Below, one piece after another: positions 1 to 7,282 of a stretch of DNA of 7,616 nt (position 1 is its first letter; every line of letters starts with the position of its first letter). Made by a program: the position numbers and the translations under genes. The notes under the pieces were generated by a model, which saw nothing but the letters and a program-made list of their open reading frames with translations, did not search any database and was not told the origin of the DNA. Origin of the DNA: Acidobacteriota bacterium (GTDB taxonomy: Bacteria; Acidobacteriota; Thermoanaerobaculia; Multivoradales; JAHEKO01); contig JAUWSP010000119.1 of NCBI GenBank assembly GCA_030610025.1, forward strand, positions 1 through 7,616, in the 5' to 3' direction.

Positions 1-1
1 A

Positions 2-313
2 CACCGCCCCGAGCCGCTGCAGCTTCCGCGGCACGATGATGGTTTGCGACTCTTGCAGCGGATACGCGATGAGGCTCACCGGTTCGCCCAGTCTCGACAT
101 CGGAGGCGACGTACAAGGAAGACCCTGGCGAGTGAGTTGGATGCCATACCAGGCATTGGACCCCGTCGACGCAAGGCCCTACTGCGACAGTTCGGTAGCG
201 TCGACCATCTGAAGAAGGCTCGGCAGAAGGAGCTGGTGGAACTTCTCGGACCGGTGTTGGGAGCCAGGGTCTTCGACCAACTGGCCGATGGATCTGGTGG
301 TGGCGGAGGTTGA
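2..313 (+). CDS. uvrC: UvrC, excinuclease ABC subunit C (C-terminal end only)
   Basis: The reading frame is open from base 2 to the TGA at 311-313, so only the last 103 residues are present and the start lies upstream of the window. UvrC is the dual-incision nuclease of bacterial nucleotide excision repair; it acts on UvrB-marked DNA lesions in the cytoplasm. The visible part matches the end of the RNase H-like C-terminal nuclease domain (LLQRIRDEAHRFAQSRHRRR, where the family has a conserved DEAHRFA block). A helix-hairpin-helix DNA-binding module follows (IPGIGPRRRKALLRQFGS, then a second hairpin ending in LLGPVLGARVFDQL). The catalytic residues lie upstream and cannot be checked. The protein ends in an unusual glycine run (GSGGGGG). 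No intrinsic terminator is obvious after the stop. Confidence 0.93.
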   Translation, partial: HRPEPLQLPRHDDGLRLLQRIRDEAHRFAQSRHRRRRTRKTLASELDAIPGIGPRRRKALLRQFGSVDHLKKARQKELVELLGPVLGARVFDQLADGSGGGGG

Positions 314-341
314 TCACTTCACAGAGAGAGTCGGAATCGTT

Positions 342-352
342 CGGTAGAATAG
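342..352 (+). promoter_or_regulatory. Putative -10 promoter element upstream of the DUF4388/J/TPR gene
   Basis: TAGAAT at 345-350 resembles the sigma-70 -10 box TATAAT (5 of 6 bases). It lies 26 nt before the ATG at 377, and a start point near 357 would leave a leader of about 20 nt. The surrounding 11-mer CGGTAGAATAG is repeated exactly at 1986-1996 in front of rnpB, where its spacing to the mature RNA end supports a promoter role. No good -35 hexamer is seen 16-18 nt upstream; TTCACA at 318-323 is too far away (21 nt). Confidence 0.5.
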
Positions 353-376
353 GCACACACAGGCCCTGAACTGGAT

Positions 377-1927
377 ATGTCTACAGAGCGCATAGAGCCG
401 CCAGAGATCCGCTTTTTCGACGCGATTCGTCGCGCCTACGTGGAAGGTTGGACAGGGCGGCTGGGCCTGGATTCGGCCGATATCCGGGGCCAGCTGTTCT
501 TCGTAGGCGGAGACCTCTATATCTCCCCTGATCATCCCTTTGAGGCTACCGCCAGCGCCTGGGCGGATTCGCTGAGGTCGATCCAGCGTCGTGGCGACGG
601 CGAGACAGAGGCGGGGGAGGGGAGTACCGAGACCTCGAGCTCGGGGCCAGGCAGTCAGGAGGCTGTCGAAGCTCGCGCGGCCACCAGGGGTCTGATCTCG
701 GACCTCACCGACCTGCTGAGTACCTGCGCCAGGGAGGCCTGCCATTTTGTTGACGGTGCCGGGCAGATTCGACTGGACCTGATCGGGCCGCTTCCGACCG
801 CGCGGCTGATCATGGAGACCTGTGTTCGGGGTGAGGATGAGGGAGCTCTGCTGCGGCTGCTGGGGGGTGAGGAATCCAGCTTCGTGGCGGCGGCGGCGGA
901 CGAGGATCGATCGACCGGAATCGAGCTCGACCCACAAGAGGCTTTCCTCTTGTCGCGTTTGGAGAAACCTCTGAATGTCGGCGATCTTGTCCAGCAACTG
1001 AATGTGGGCAGGTTCGAGATCTTGCAGAACCTCACCCGACTCCTGGCTGTAGACCTGATCCGGAGGGAGTCTGGCTCGGCGGGTAGCCCCGCGACGAGCT
1101 CCTTTGGCTCAGAGCTGGTGCAACGGCTGTCGGAGCGCATTGCGACCAGCCTGGAGAAAGAGCCCGTGAGGCTGGCGACAGACGAGCACCGGGAGCTGCT
1201 GGGGAACCTACTGGGGCGAATGGGGGAGATGACCTTCTTCGAGCTACTCGCAGTCAGTCCCCAAAGCACGGTTGAAGAAGTCCATCGGGCCTTCATGGAG
1301 TTGGGCCGCATGGTGCATCCAGTCCATGCTGATCGATTGGCGCTGGCCGGAGGCGAGGGGGCTCTCGGAATCCTCCTGGAACGAGCCACAGAGGCCTACT
1401 TTACTCTGAGTGATTCTGAGCGTCGGGCAGAGTATTTCGAGCAGGTAGGACCTCTTCAAATCAACCAGGAAGACGCGGCGAGTGTGGAGGAGCGGCAGGA
1501 GGAAATGAAGGCCGTGGCACGGCGAAACTTCCAACTGGCGAAGAACCTGGCCGATCGTCAGGAGTTTCACCCCGCGATTCAGCTTCTCGAACAAGCGGTG
1601 AAGTCTGATCCGGAAAGCGAGTATCTCGCCCTGCTCGCCGAGTGTCAGGCCTACAATCCGAGGTGGCTGGACCGCGCGGTTCAAAATATGTCGCGAGCCG
1701 TCAATGGAAGACCCGACGACGGGTCATTGCGCATGCGTCTCGGAAGTCTCCTGGAGCGCAGGGGTGACACCAGTCGAGCCCGAGAGGAGTTTCAGGCCGC
1801 TCTCGAGAGGGGGCCGGAGGTCATCGCCGCGCGAGAGGCATTGGATCGCCTGAGGTCGGGGCGAAAGAATGTCGAGAAGAAGGGCTTCTCACAGGTCATC
1901 CGCTCGATTCTTGGCCGAAAGACCTAA
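377..1927 (+). CDS. DUF4388-like / degenerate J-domain / TPR protein
   Basis: A 516-aa soluble protein with no signal peptide or membrane segment. Residues about 10-60 resemble the DUF4388 (PATAN-like) module, with a GWTGRLGL...GQLFFVGGDLYIS pattern of short strands and a later hydrophobic segment. Residues about 205-255 (DPQEAFLLSRLEKP...ILQNLTRLLAVDLI) look like the helical or winged-helix segment often found in such proteins. Residues 285-355 resemble a J-domain (FFELLAVSPQSTVEEVHRAF, then an EATEAYFTLSD-like helix). The HPD loop reads H314-P315-V316-H317-A318-D319-R320, so the strict HPD is absent. Residues about 379-500 form TPR-like helical pairs (FHPAIQLLEQAVKSDPE; RRGDTSRAREEFQAALERGP). 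The start is set by an in-frame stop at 350-352 and no other ATG/GTG/TTG before 377; the Shine-Dalgarno is weak. The likely role is protein-protein scaffolding or signalling; the exact function is unknown. The domain reading is by eye. Confidence 0.8.
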   Translation: MSTERIEPPEIRFFDAIRRAYVEGWTGRLGLDSADIRGQLFFVGGDLYISPDHPFEATASAWADSLRSIQRRGDGETEAGEGSTETSSSGPGSQEAVEARAATRGLISDLTDLLSTCAREACHFVDGAGQIRLDLIGPLPTARLIMETCVRGEDEGALLRLLGGEESSFVAAAADEDRSTGIELDPQEAFLLSRLEKPLNVGDLVQQLNVGRFEILQNLTRLLAVDLIRRESGSAGSPATSSFGSELVQRLSERIATSLEKEPVRLATDEHRELLGNLLGRMGEMTFFELLAVSPQSTVEEVHRAFMELGRMVHPVHADRLALAGGEGALGILLERATEAYFTLSDSERRAEYFEQVGPLQINQEDAASVEERQEEMKAVARRNFQLAKNLADRQEFHPAIQLLEQAVKSDPESEYLALLAECQAYNPRWLDRAVQNMSRAVNGRPDDGSLRMRLGSLLERRGDTSRAREEFQAALERGPEVIAAREALDRLRSGRKNVEKKGFSQVIRSILGRKT

Positions 1928-1985
1928 GGCCTGGAAGGCAGCGGCCGATGATTTCAATGCTTCGGGGTGTCTTTCGGAGAGTGCA

Positions 1986-1996
1986 CGGTAGAATAG
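1986..1996 (+). promoter_or_regulatory. Putative rnpB -10 promoter element
   Basis: TAGAAT at 1989-1994 sits 6-7 nt before the expected 5' end of RNase P RNA (2000-2001, the base of helix P1). That is the normal distance from a -10 box to a transcription start. The hexamer lies within CGGTAGAATAG, identical to the copy at 342-352. The -35 window (about 1965-1972) holds GGGTGTCT, which does not resemble TTGACA. Confidence 0.6.
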
Positions 1997-1999
1997 ACC

Positions 2000-2421
<422 letters not shown>

Positions 2422-2461
2422 CGCTATTCGAAGTCTTGGAATCGTCGCCCGCAAAGCCATG

Positions 2462-2490
2462 TTGATCCAGCCATTCGTGTCCGGTAATCT
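2462..2490 (+). promoter_or_regulatory. Possible weak promoter for the cNMP-FHA gene
   Basis: TTGATC (2462-2467, first four bases of TTGACA) and TAATCT (2485-2490, a poor match to TATAAT) are separated by 17 nt. A start near 2497 would give a leader of about 24 nt before the ATG at 2521. The -10 match is weak, and read-through from rnpB is an equally reasonable source of transcripts because no terminator is visible after 2421. Confidence 0.25.
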
Positions 2491-2502
2491 CGAGAACAAA
2501 CC

Positions 2503-2517
2503 GAGGGACGGTACCTC
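2503..2517 (+). promoter_or_regulatory. Distant Shine-Dalgarno within a small hairpin, before the cNMP-FHA gene
   Basis: GAGGGA at 2503-2508 is the only purine-rich candidate and lies 12 nt from the ATG at 2521, further than usual. GAGG (2503-2506) can pair with CCTC (2514-2517) around a 7-nt loop, which would partly hide it. Confidence 0.3.
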
Positions 2518-2520
2518 TAT

Positions 2521-3300
2521 ATGAGCCCCGAAATCGTCGTCAGCAGCCACGAATCACCCGCCGATCGGACTGTCGAGATCGAAGCAGGGGAGTACGTGTT
2601 TCAGGAAGGTGAGCTGGGTACCGAGATGTTCATCCTCCAGGAAGGGCAGGTGGAGATCTTCCAGACTGTTGGCGGCAAAGAGCGGCAACTGGCGAGGCTC
2701 GAGAAGGGCGACTTCTTCGGTGAGATGTCAATCCTCGAAGACCTTCCCAGGAATGCCAGTGCCAGGGCCGTGGGCCCATCTCGACTCATCGTCATCGACG
2801 GTGCCACCTTCGATTCGATGCTCCGTTCGAATCCGGAGATCGGTGTCCGAATCATGCGGAAGCTGTCCCGACGCGTGCGAACGACGGACGAGCTGCTTCA
2901 CAAGGTTCTGGACTCCGGGGAGGATCGTCTGGACCTCGCCACCAGGCTGGGATCTCAGGTGATCGAAGTGGAGCCTGGTCCGGGCTGTCTGGGCCACTCG
3001 GACTCAGGCATGGTGTTCTCGCTACCGGCGAACGGTTCTGTGACCATCGGGCGTCAAGATCCGGTAACGGGAATCAGTCCTGACATCGATCTCACAGGCG
3101 TGGATCCCGAACGTTCGAGCAGCCGCCGGCACGCCAAGATGTACCGGGAGGGGCTGATCTATCTGCTGGTGGAGGACATCGGCGCCACAAACGGCACGTT
3201 CCTCAATGGCAAACGGATCCGTACAGGAGTTCCTGTTGAAGTGAAATCGGGCGATCAGGTTCGCTTCGGCCTCGTGGAGCTCTCCTTCTCGTGCGATTGA
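2521..3300 (+). CDS. Cyclic nucleotide-binding domain fused to FHA domain
   Basis: A 259-aa cytoplasmic protein. Residues about 15-125 form a CRP/FNR-type cNMP-binding beta-roll, with the phosphate-binding cassette FFGEMSILEDLPRNASARA (G67, E68, R77). The Glu and Arg that normally hold the cyclic phosphate and ribose are both present. Residues about 165-259 form a forkhead-associated domain, with G177-R178, S201-R-R-H204, N224-G225 and N229-G230 at the positions that bind phosphothreonine peptides in this family. No DNA-binding helix-turn-helix, kinase, cyclase or other output domain is present. It probably links a nucleotide second messenger to recruitment of a phosphorylated partner, but ligand and partner are unknown. 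An in-frame TAA at 2485-2487 and no alternative start codon fix the start at 2521. It lies 100 nt after rnpB and 104 nt before recG. A structural rather than ligand-binding beta-roll cannot be excluded. Confidence 0.9.
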   Translation: MSPEIVVSSHESPADRTVEIEAGEYVFQEGELGTEMFILQEGQVEIFQTVGGKERQLARLEKGDFFGEMSILEDLPRNASARAVGPSRLIVIDGATFDSMLRSNPEIGVRIMRKLSRRVRTTDELLHKVLDSGEDRLDLATRLGSQVIEVEPGPGCLGHSDSGMVFSLPANGSVTIGRQDPVTGISPDIDLTGVDPERSSSRRHAKMYREGLIYLLVEDIGATNGTFLNGKRIRTGVPVEVKSGDQVRFGLVELSFSCD

Positions 3301-3379
3301 GTGGGCCTGGATTGACCATTCGGCTCGGTACCTGGCCGGAGAGTGCGGGTCCTTTCAAACCACCAACGACCCAACGGAT

Positions 3380-3398
3380 CTGGCGATCCTGACGCCAG
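3380..3398 (+). other. Small hairpin just upstream of the recG start
   Basis: CTGGCG (3380-3385) and CGCCAG (3393-3398) form a perfect 6-bp stem with loop ATCCTGA, ending 6 nt before the recG ATG. There is no following T-run, so it is not an intrinsic terminator. Its 3' arm covers the only region where a Shine-Dalgarno could lie (CCAGG), so it could lower recG translation. The rest of the 3301-3404 gap shows no convincing promoter. Confidence 0.35.
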
Positions 3399-3404
3399 GC
3401 CTCG

Positions 3405-5474
3405 ATGCCCCTGGAAATCGACAGTCCTCTGGCCGAGCTGCGTGGCATCGGGCCGGCGCGGGCGCGGGCCCTCGGTGCGGTTGGGTTCCGAACCGTCCGC
3501 GATCTCCTCTACCATGTGCCATTCCGCTACGAAGACCGTCGCTGTCTGACCTCGATCGGAGATGTCGGTGACGAGGGGAGCTACTCCCTGACTGCCAGGA
3601 TCCAGGATCTGAAGAGGGTCCGTCTTCGACGTAGGGGAATGTCATTGGTCAGAGGCTGGCTAGAAGATGAGACGGGCAGGCTGCCTGCCGTTTGGTTCAA
3701 TCGTCCCTATCTGGTTCAGCAGGTGCAGGACGAGGAAGAGTATCTCCTGCATGGCCGCGTCCGTCGACAGAAGTCCCACCTGGAGATGGTCAACGCAAGC
3801 TGCGAGCCCGTGAGCCAGGCGCTGCTCGGCGGACGAATCGTCGCGGTGTATGGATCGGTTGGCGGCCTGGGCCCTGCTCTGCTGCGTCGGCTACTGAGGA
3901 CCGCCTTGGACGAGTTGCCACTCGAGAGCCTCCCAGACGACATCCCGACGAGTCTCCGACGTCGCCACGACCTGCCTCCATGGGGGGAGGCGTTGGTCCG
4001 GGTCCACCGGCCGGAGGACTCTGCTGACGTGGAGCAGCTCAACGAACGGCGCAGCCCGGCCCATCGAAGGTTGATCTACGGCGAGTTCCTCGAGCTTCAG
4101 GCCGAGCTCGGCCTGCTCCGGTCTCTCGAGACCCGTGATGAGAAGAGGCATCGATATACGGGTGGAAAGCGAGCTCATGTCGAGGTGCAGGAGAACTTGC
4201 CATTTCACCTGACCGGGGCTCAGCAACGTGCGCTGGACGAGATTCTGGCCGATCTGGAGAGTCCCTTCCCGATGCTCAGACTCTTGCAGGGGGATGTCGG
4301 AAGTGGGAAGACCATCGTTGCGGTCCTGGCATTGATCGTGGCCATGAGGAATGGATTCCAGGGTGCTTTCATGGCGCCGACCGAGCTTTTGGCGGCACAG
4401 CATTTTCGGACATTGAGCCGACTTCTCGCACCCAGCTTCCGCCTCTCTCTAGTGACGGGGTCGGCAAGTCGACCAGAAGAAGTACGCAGGGGTTTGGCCG
4501 ACGGCAGAATCCAGCTGGCGGTCGGAACCCATGCCCTGATTCAGGAGGGCGTAGCATTCGACCGCCTCGCTCTTGTGGTGGTCGATGAGCAGCACCGATT
4601 CGGAGTAGCACAGCGCCAGGTACTGCAGGACAAAGGGCACCGACCCGATTTGCTCGTGATGACAGCTACGCCCATTCCACGCTCACTGGCTCTGACGGTC
4701 TACGGTGATCTTTCGCTTTCGATCATCGACGAGCTGCCGCCCGGCCGCGGAGAGGTGACCACCCGGGTCGTGCCGCAGGATCGACGGGACAACGTCTACG
4801 GCTGGCTCGGCGACCGCCTCGCGGAGGGTGGTCAGGCCTATCTGGTCTTTCCGATGATCGACGACAGCTCACAGATTTCATGCACCTCCGTATCTGTACA
4901 GGGAGAGGCCGCCAGGAAGGTCCTGGGGCGATGGCGGTCCGAGGTGCTGCATGGCAGAGTGGATTCTCGAGAACGTGAGAGGATCATGGAGTCCTTTGGA
5001 GCCGGAGAAACGAGGCTTCTGGTGGCGACCTCGATCATCGAGGTCGGGGTGGATGTGCCTCAGGCTACGGTCATGGTCATCGATAGTGCGGAACGGTTTG
5101 GGCTGGCTCAGCTTCATCAGCTGCGCGGCAGGGTCGGGCGGGGAGCCAAGAGATCGTTCTGTGTGGCGCTCCACGGCAAGCTCTCAGAGGAAGCCGAGGA
5201 GCGCCTTGCGGTGTTTGGGGCTACCACCGATGGCTTCCGAATCGCCGAAGCGGATCTGGAGATCCGTGGCCCGGGCGATCTGCTCGGTACACGTCAAGCC
5301 GGCGAGCCACTCTTCAGGGTGGCGAACATCGTGACGGATCGGGATTGGTTGGAGAAGGCGCGAATCGATGCGAGAGGACTCCTGGAGGCTGGTGTGGATC
5401 CGCCAGGACAGCCATTCATGAGACGGGTGGAGCAGAGCGCTAGAAGGCGGTACGAGAGGTTCGCTGGAGGCTGA
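3405..5474 (+). CDS. recG: ATP-dependent DNA helicase RecG
   Basis: RecG is an SF2 DNA translocase that remodels stalled replication forks and Holliday junctions. At 689 aa it matches the usual full length (693 in E. coli). The N-terminal region has the PLAELRGIGPARARALGAVG helix-hairpin-helix-like segment, followed by DLLYHVPFRYEDRR and an OB-fold wedge domain (about 57-140). Helicase motifs are intact: Walker A GDVGSGKT (296-303, K302), APTELLAAQH, DEQH (394-397) with HRFGVAQR, TATPIPR (420-426), ATSIIEVGVDVP (541-552) and QLHQLRGRVGRG (569-580). The family block TTDGFRIAEADLEIRGPGD and then GTRQAG lie near the C-terminus. An in-frame TGA at 3390-3392 makes ATG 3405 the only practical start; the RBS is weak. 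It heads a likely three-gene operon with the glycosyltransferase 2 nt downstream. Confidence 0.98.
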   Translation: MPLEIDSPLAELRGIGPARARALGAVGFRTVRDLLYHVPFRYEDRRCLTSIGDVGDEGSYSLTARIQDLKRVRLRRRGMSLVRGWLEDETGRLPAVWFNRPYLVQQVQDEEEYLLHGRVRRQKSHLEMVNASCEPVSQALLGGRIVAVYGSVGGLGPALLRRLLRTALDELPLESLPDDIPTSLRRRHDLPPWGEALVRVHRPEDSADVEQLNERRSPAHRRLIYGEFLELQAELGLLRSLETRDEKRHRYTGGKRAHVEVQENLPFHLTGAQQRALDEILADLESPFPMLRLLQGDVGSGKTIVAVLALIVAMRNGFQGAFMAPTELLAAQHFRTLSRLLAPSFRLSLVTGSASRPEEVRRGLADGRIQLAVGTHALIQEGVAFDRLALVVVDEQHRFGVAQRQVLQDKGHRPDLLVMTATPIPRSLALTVYGDLSLSIIDELPPGRGEVTTRVVPQDRRDNVYGWLGDRLAEGGQAYLVFPMIDDSSQISCTSVSVQGEAARKVLGRWRSEVLHGRVDSRERERIMESFGAGETRLLVATSIIEVGVDVPQATVMVIDSAERFGLAQLHQLRGRVGRGAKRSFCVALHGKLSEEAEERLAVFGATTDGFRIAEADLEIRGPGDLLGTRQAGEPLFRVANIVTDRDWLEKARIDARGLLEAGVDPPGQPFMRRVEQSARRRYERFAGG
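5464..5470 (+). promoter_or_regulatory. Ribosome binding site of the glycosyltransferase, inside recG
   Basis: CTGGAGG at 5464-5470 has a strong GGAGG core and lies 6 nt before ATG 5477. It is embedded in the last codons of recG, supporting translational coupling and this start choice. It is the clearest Shine-Dalgarno in the window. Confidence 0.75.
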
Positions 5475-5476
5475 GA

Positions 5477-6700
5477 ATGAGAGTGCTTCTCGTAGCCAAC
5501 ACTCTTCCGCCCAGGGATGTTTCCGGGGTGGGAGAACAGGTGTTACAGCTGGCAGCGGGTCTGGGATCGAGGGGCCATCAGGTGGAGGTCCTGGGGCGAG
5601 GCCCGGGCGGTGCCAGGGGTCCGAAAGCCTTGTTCCCACTGACGATTGTTCCCGCCTTCCTGGGAGCGCTGCGTCGGTTCAAGCCGGATGTCGTTCAGGT
5701 GCACGAGTCGGATGGCGCCTTCGTAGCGCTTCTCACGAGAGTCTTGAGCCCGGTGATGGAACCGAGTCCCAGTCTAGTTGCGCTGCTGCAAGTGAGTTAC
5801 CTGGAAGAGATGAGAGCGGTTCGTCCACTCGAGTTCGAAGGACGCGTTCTGGGGATGCCCGGTTCGAGAGAAAAGCACTTCAAGGTCTTCAAAGCCCCCC
5901 TGCAGATCGCGCTCGGGTCGTTCACTGCTTGGCTGAGCGACCTTGTCTTGACGCCGAGCCGACAAACCGCGCTCGAGGTGGAGAGGGACTATTGCGTCGA
6001 GGGAGTGCAGGTACTACCCAATGTTACCGGCGGGCGCCCCATCGAAGCGGGTTCCACTCCGCCGGCCGAGGCGTCGGAAGGGTTCTTCCTGTTCGTTGGG
6101 CGACTGCGCATTCGCAAAGGCGTGGAGGTCTTGCTGAACGCCATATCCAACCTCCGGAAGAGTGGGCGTGAAGTACACCTGGTGGTGGCTGGAGATGGTG
6201 AGCATCGCGCCTCTCTCGAGGCTGCCTCTCGTCGGCTGGGTCTCGCGTACTCGGTGCGATTTGTTGGCGGGTGCGATGCCATAATCGTGCGGGAACTGAT
6301 GTTGCGAGCGGTAGCGTTGGTGGTCCCTTCCATCTACGAGGGGATGCCGCTGGTTGTCCTGGAAGCCATGGAGTGCGAGCTACCTGTGGTAGCGAGTGCC
6401 GTGAGTGGTTTGCCAGACGTGGTGATTCCGGAGCGCACCGGGTGGCTTGTCCCGGCGGAAGACGTAGGTGCGTTGAGTACGGCCCTGGCCGAGGTCTTCG
6501 ACGATCCTGAGAGTGCGCAAGGAAGAGGCGAGGCCGGAAAACGGGTGTTGGATGAGTTCTTCAGGCCGGAGCACGCCGCCGGGATCTGGTCTGGGCTGCT
6601 GGATGCAGAAAGGTCGACCGGGGAGCCGAGCTCTCGTAAATCAGGGGCACAACCTTGGCAGGAGTCGAAGATGCCGGACGAGAAGGGTAGGACGCCATGA
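5477..6700 (+). CDS. Glycosyltransferase family 4 (GT-B fold)
   Basis: A 407-aa retaining glycosyltransferase of the GT4/GT1 superfamily, which moves a sugar from a nucleotide-sugar donor to a glycan, lipid or other acceptor at the cytoplasmic membrane face. The N-terminal Rossmann half starts MRVLLVANTLPPRDVSGVGE, with the usual loop glycines, and has the KPDVVQVHESDGAF strand. The donor-binding half has FVGRLRIRKGVEVLLNAI (R209, K214 typical for diphosphate contact), HLVVAGDGEHRASLE, and the EX7E signature in PSIYEGMPLVVLEAM (E288, E296). GLPDVV and the GWLVPAED block follow. The last about 30 residues are polar and probably disordered. The acceptor and sugar cannot be told from sequence, and no other glycan gene is in the window. 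It begins 2 nt after recG and overlaps the next gene by ATGA, so co-transcription is likely. Confidence 0.93.
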   Translation: MRVLLVANTLPPRDVSGVGEQVLQLAAGLGSRGHQVEVLGRGPGGARGPKALFPLTIVPAFLGALRRFKPDVVQVHESDGAFVALLTRVLSPVMEPSPSLVALLQVSYLEEMRAVRPLEFEGRVLGMPGSREKHFKVFKAPLQIALGSFTAWLSDLVLTPSRQTALEVERDYCVEGVQVLPNVTGGRPIEAGSTPPAEASEGFFLFVGRLRIRKGVEVLLNAISNLRKSGREVHLVVAGDGEHRASLEAASRRLGLAYSVRFVGGCDAIIVRELMLRAVALVVPSIYEGMPLVVLEAMECELPVVASAVSGLPDVVIPERTGWLVPAEDVGALSTALAEVFDDPESAQGRGEAGKRVLDEFFRPEHAAGIWSGLLDAERSTGEPSSRKSGAQPWQESKMPDEKGRTP

Positions 6701-7209
6701 TGGGCCGGGCGCTCCTCATGGTGGGTTGGGTGTCGACGGGAGGCCTCTTGTTGACGGCATTCCTCGGCCACCGGGTCGGGGCACAGGGTGCCATGGGCTG
6801 GCATCTTCTGGCAGCTCTCTTCTCGACGCTGCTGGTGCTGTTCTCGCACTCATGGATCCTGTTCTATCTCATGGGTACGGGCAAGGCGATCAAGTTGGCG
6901 GCGCTCGAGCACGACCTCCATGGCGACCTGGCCGAGCAGACCCGAGAATTCAAGAATCGGAGCAGCTCCTGGTTGATGCTGGCCATGATGGCGGTCATGG
7001 CTACCTTCATTGTCGGTGGAGGAGTCGCGACACGGGTCGTCCCTGCGTGGGTGCATTCATCACTGTTTCTGGCGACTCTGGCAGTCCAGGTCTGGACGCT
7101 GATTATCGAGGGTAGGGTGCTTGCCGACAACGAGCGATTGATGCGGAGTGTGGATAGGCAGGTCAGGCATGCTGAATCCGGCGCTGACACCGATGGTGGG
7201 GAATCCTAG
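6697..7209 (+). CDS. Small four-helix membrane protein, function unknown
   Basis: A 170-aa protein overlapping the glycosyltransferase stop by 4 nt (ATGA, 6697-6700). A second in-frame ATG lies at 6700, and the purine-rich AAGGGTAGG about 6 nt upstream serves either. Four hydrophobic helices are visible at about 5-24, 35-58, 91-110 and 119-138. Positive charges (R4, K63, K66, K86, R88, C-terminal R/K) suggest N- and C-termini in the cytoplasm. The second helix ends in a distinctive SHSWILFYLMGTGKAIK segment (50-66), followed by a 30-residue charged cytoplasmic loop. H36 and H120 would both fall near the outer side of the membrane, and H51 near the inner side of helix 2. I do not recognise the family; no enzymatic motif is seen. 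The last about 25 residues are hydrophilic and rich in D, E, G and S. Coupling suggests a link to the glycosyltransferase, but this is inference. Confidence 0.8.
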   Translation: MMGRALLMVGWVSTGGLLLTAFLGHRVGAQGAMGWHLLAALFSTLLVLFSHSWILFYLMGTGKAIKLAALEHDLHGDLAEQTREFKNRSSSWLMLAMMAVMATFIVGGGVATRVVPAWVHSSLFLATLAVQVWTLIIEGRVLADNERLMRSVDRQVRHAESGADTDGGES

Positions 7210-7264
7210 ACGAGGTTGAGTGAGTCGTGTCCATGATACCGTCGGGCTCCTCTTTGCCCTGTCC

Positions 7265-7270
7265 TATAAT
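7265..7270 (+). promoter_or_regulatory. Consensus -10 box of a probable trpS promoter
   Basis: A perfect TATAAT lies at 7265-7270 in the 148-nt gap between the membrane protein and trpS. A start near 7277 would give a leader of about 80 nt. The expected -35 window (7241-7247, GTCGGGC) has no TTGACA resemblance and there is no TG extension. The rest of the gap shows no clear terminator for the recG operon. Confidence 0.55.
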
Positions 7271-7282
7271 CACGCGACCCCG

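Noticed and set aside
318..323. TTCACA as the -35 partner of TAGAAT at 345-350
   Set aside because: The spacer would be 21 nt, outside the usual 16-18 nt.
314..997. Long open frame on the minus strand (227 codons) opposite the DUF4388 protein, and a second at 655-1389
   Set aside because: Both are antisense to a gene with clear domain structure, their translations are rich in R, S and P without recognisable motifs, and such shadows are common at high G+C.
1928..1985. Intrinsic terminator or small gene between the TPR protein and rnpB
   Set aside because: No stable stem followed by T residues and no ORF with a start and ribosome site; the stretch appears to hold only the rnpB promoter region.
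3312..3317. TTGACC as a -35 box for recG
   Set aside because: No -10-like hexamer lies 16-18 nt downstream (about 3334-3341 reads GGCCGGAG).
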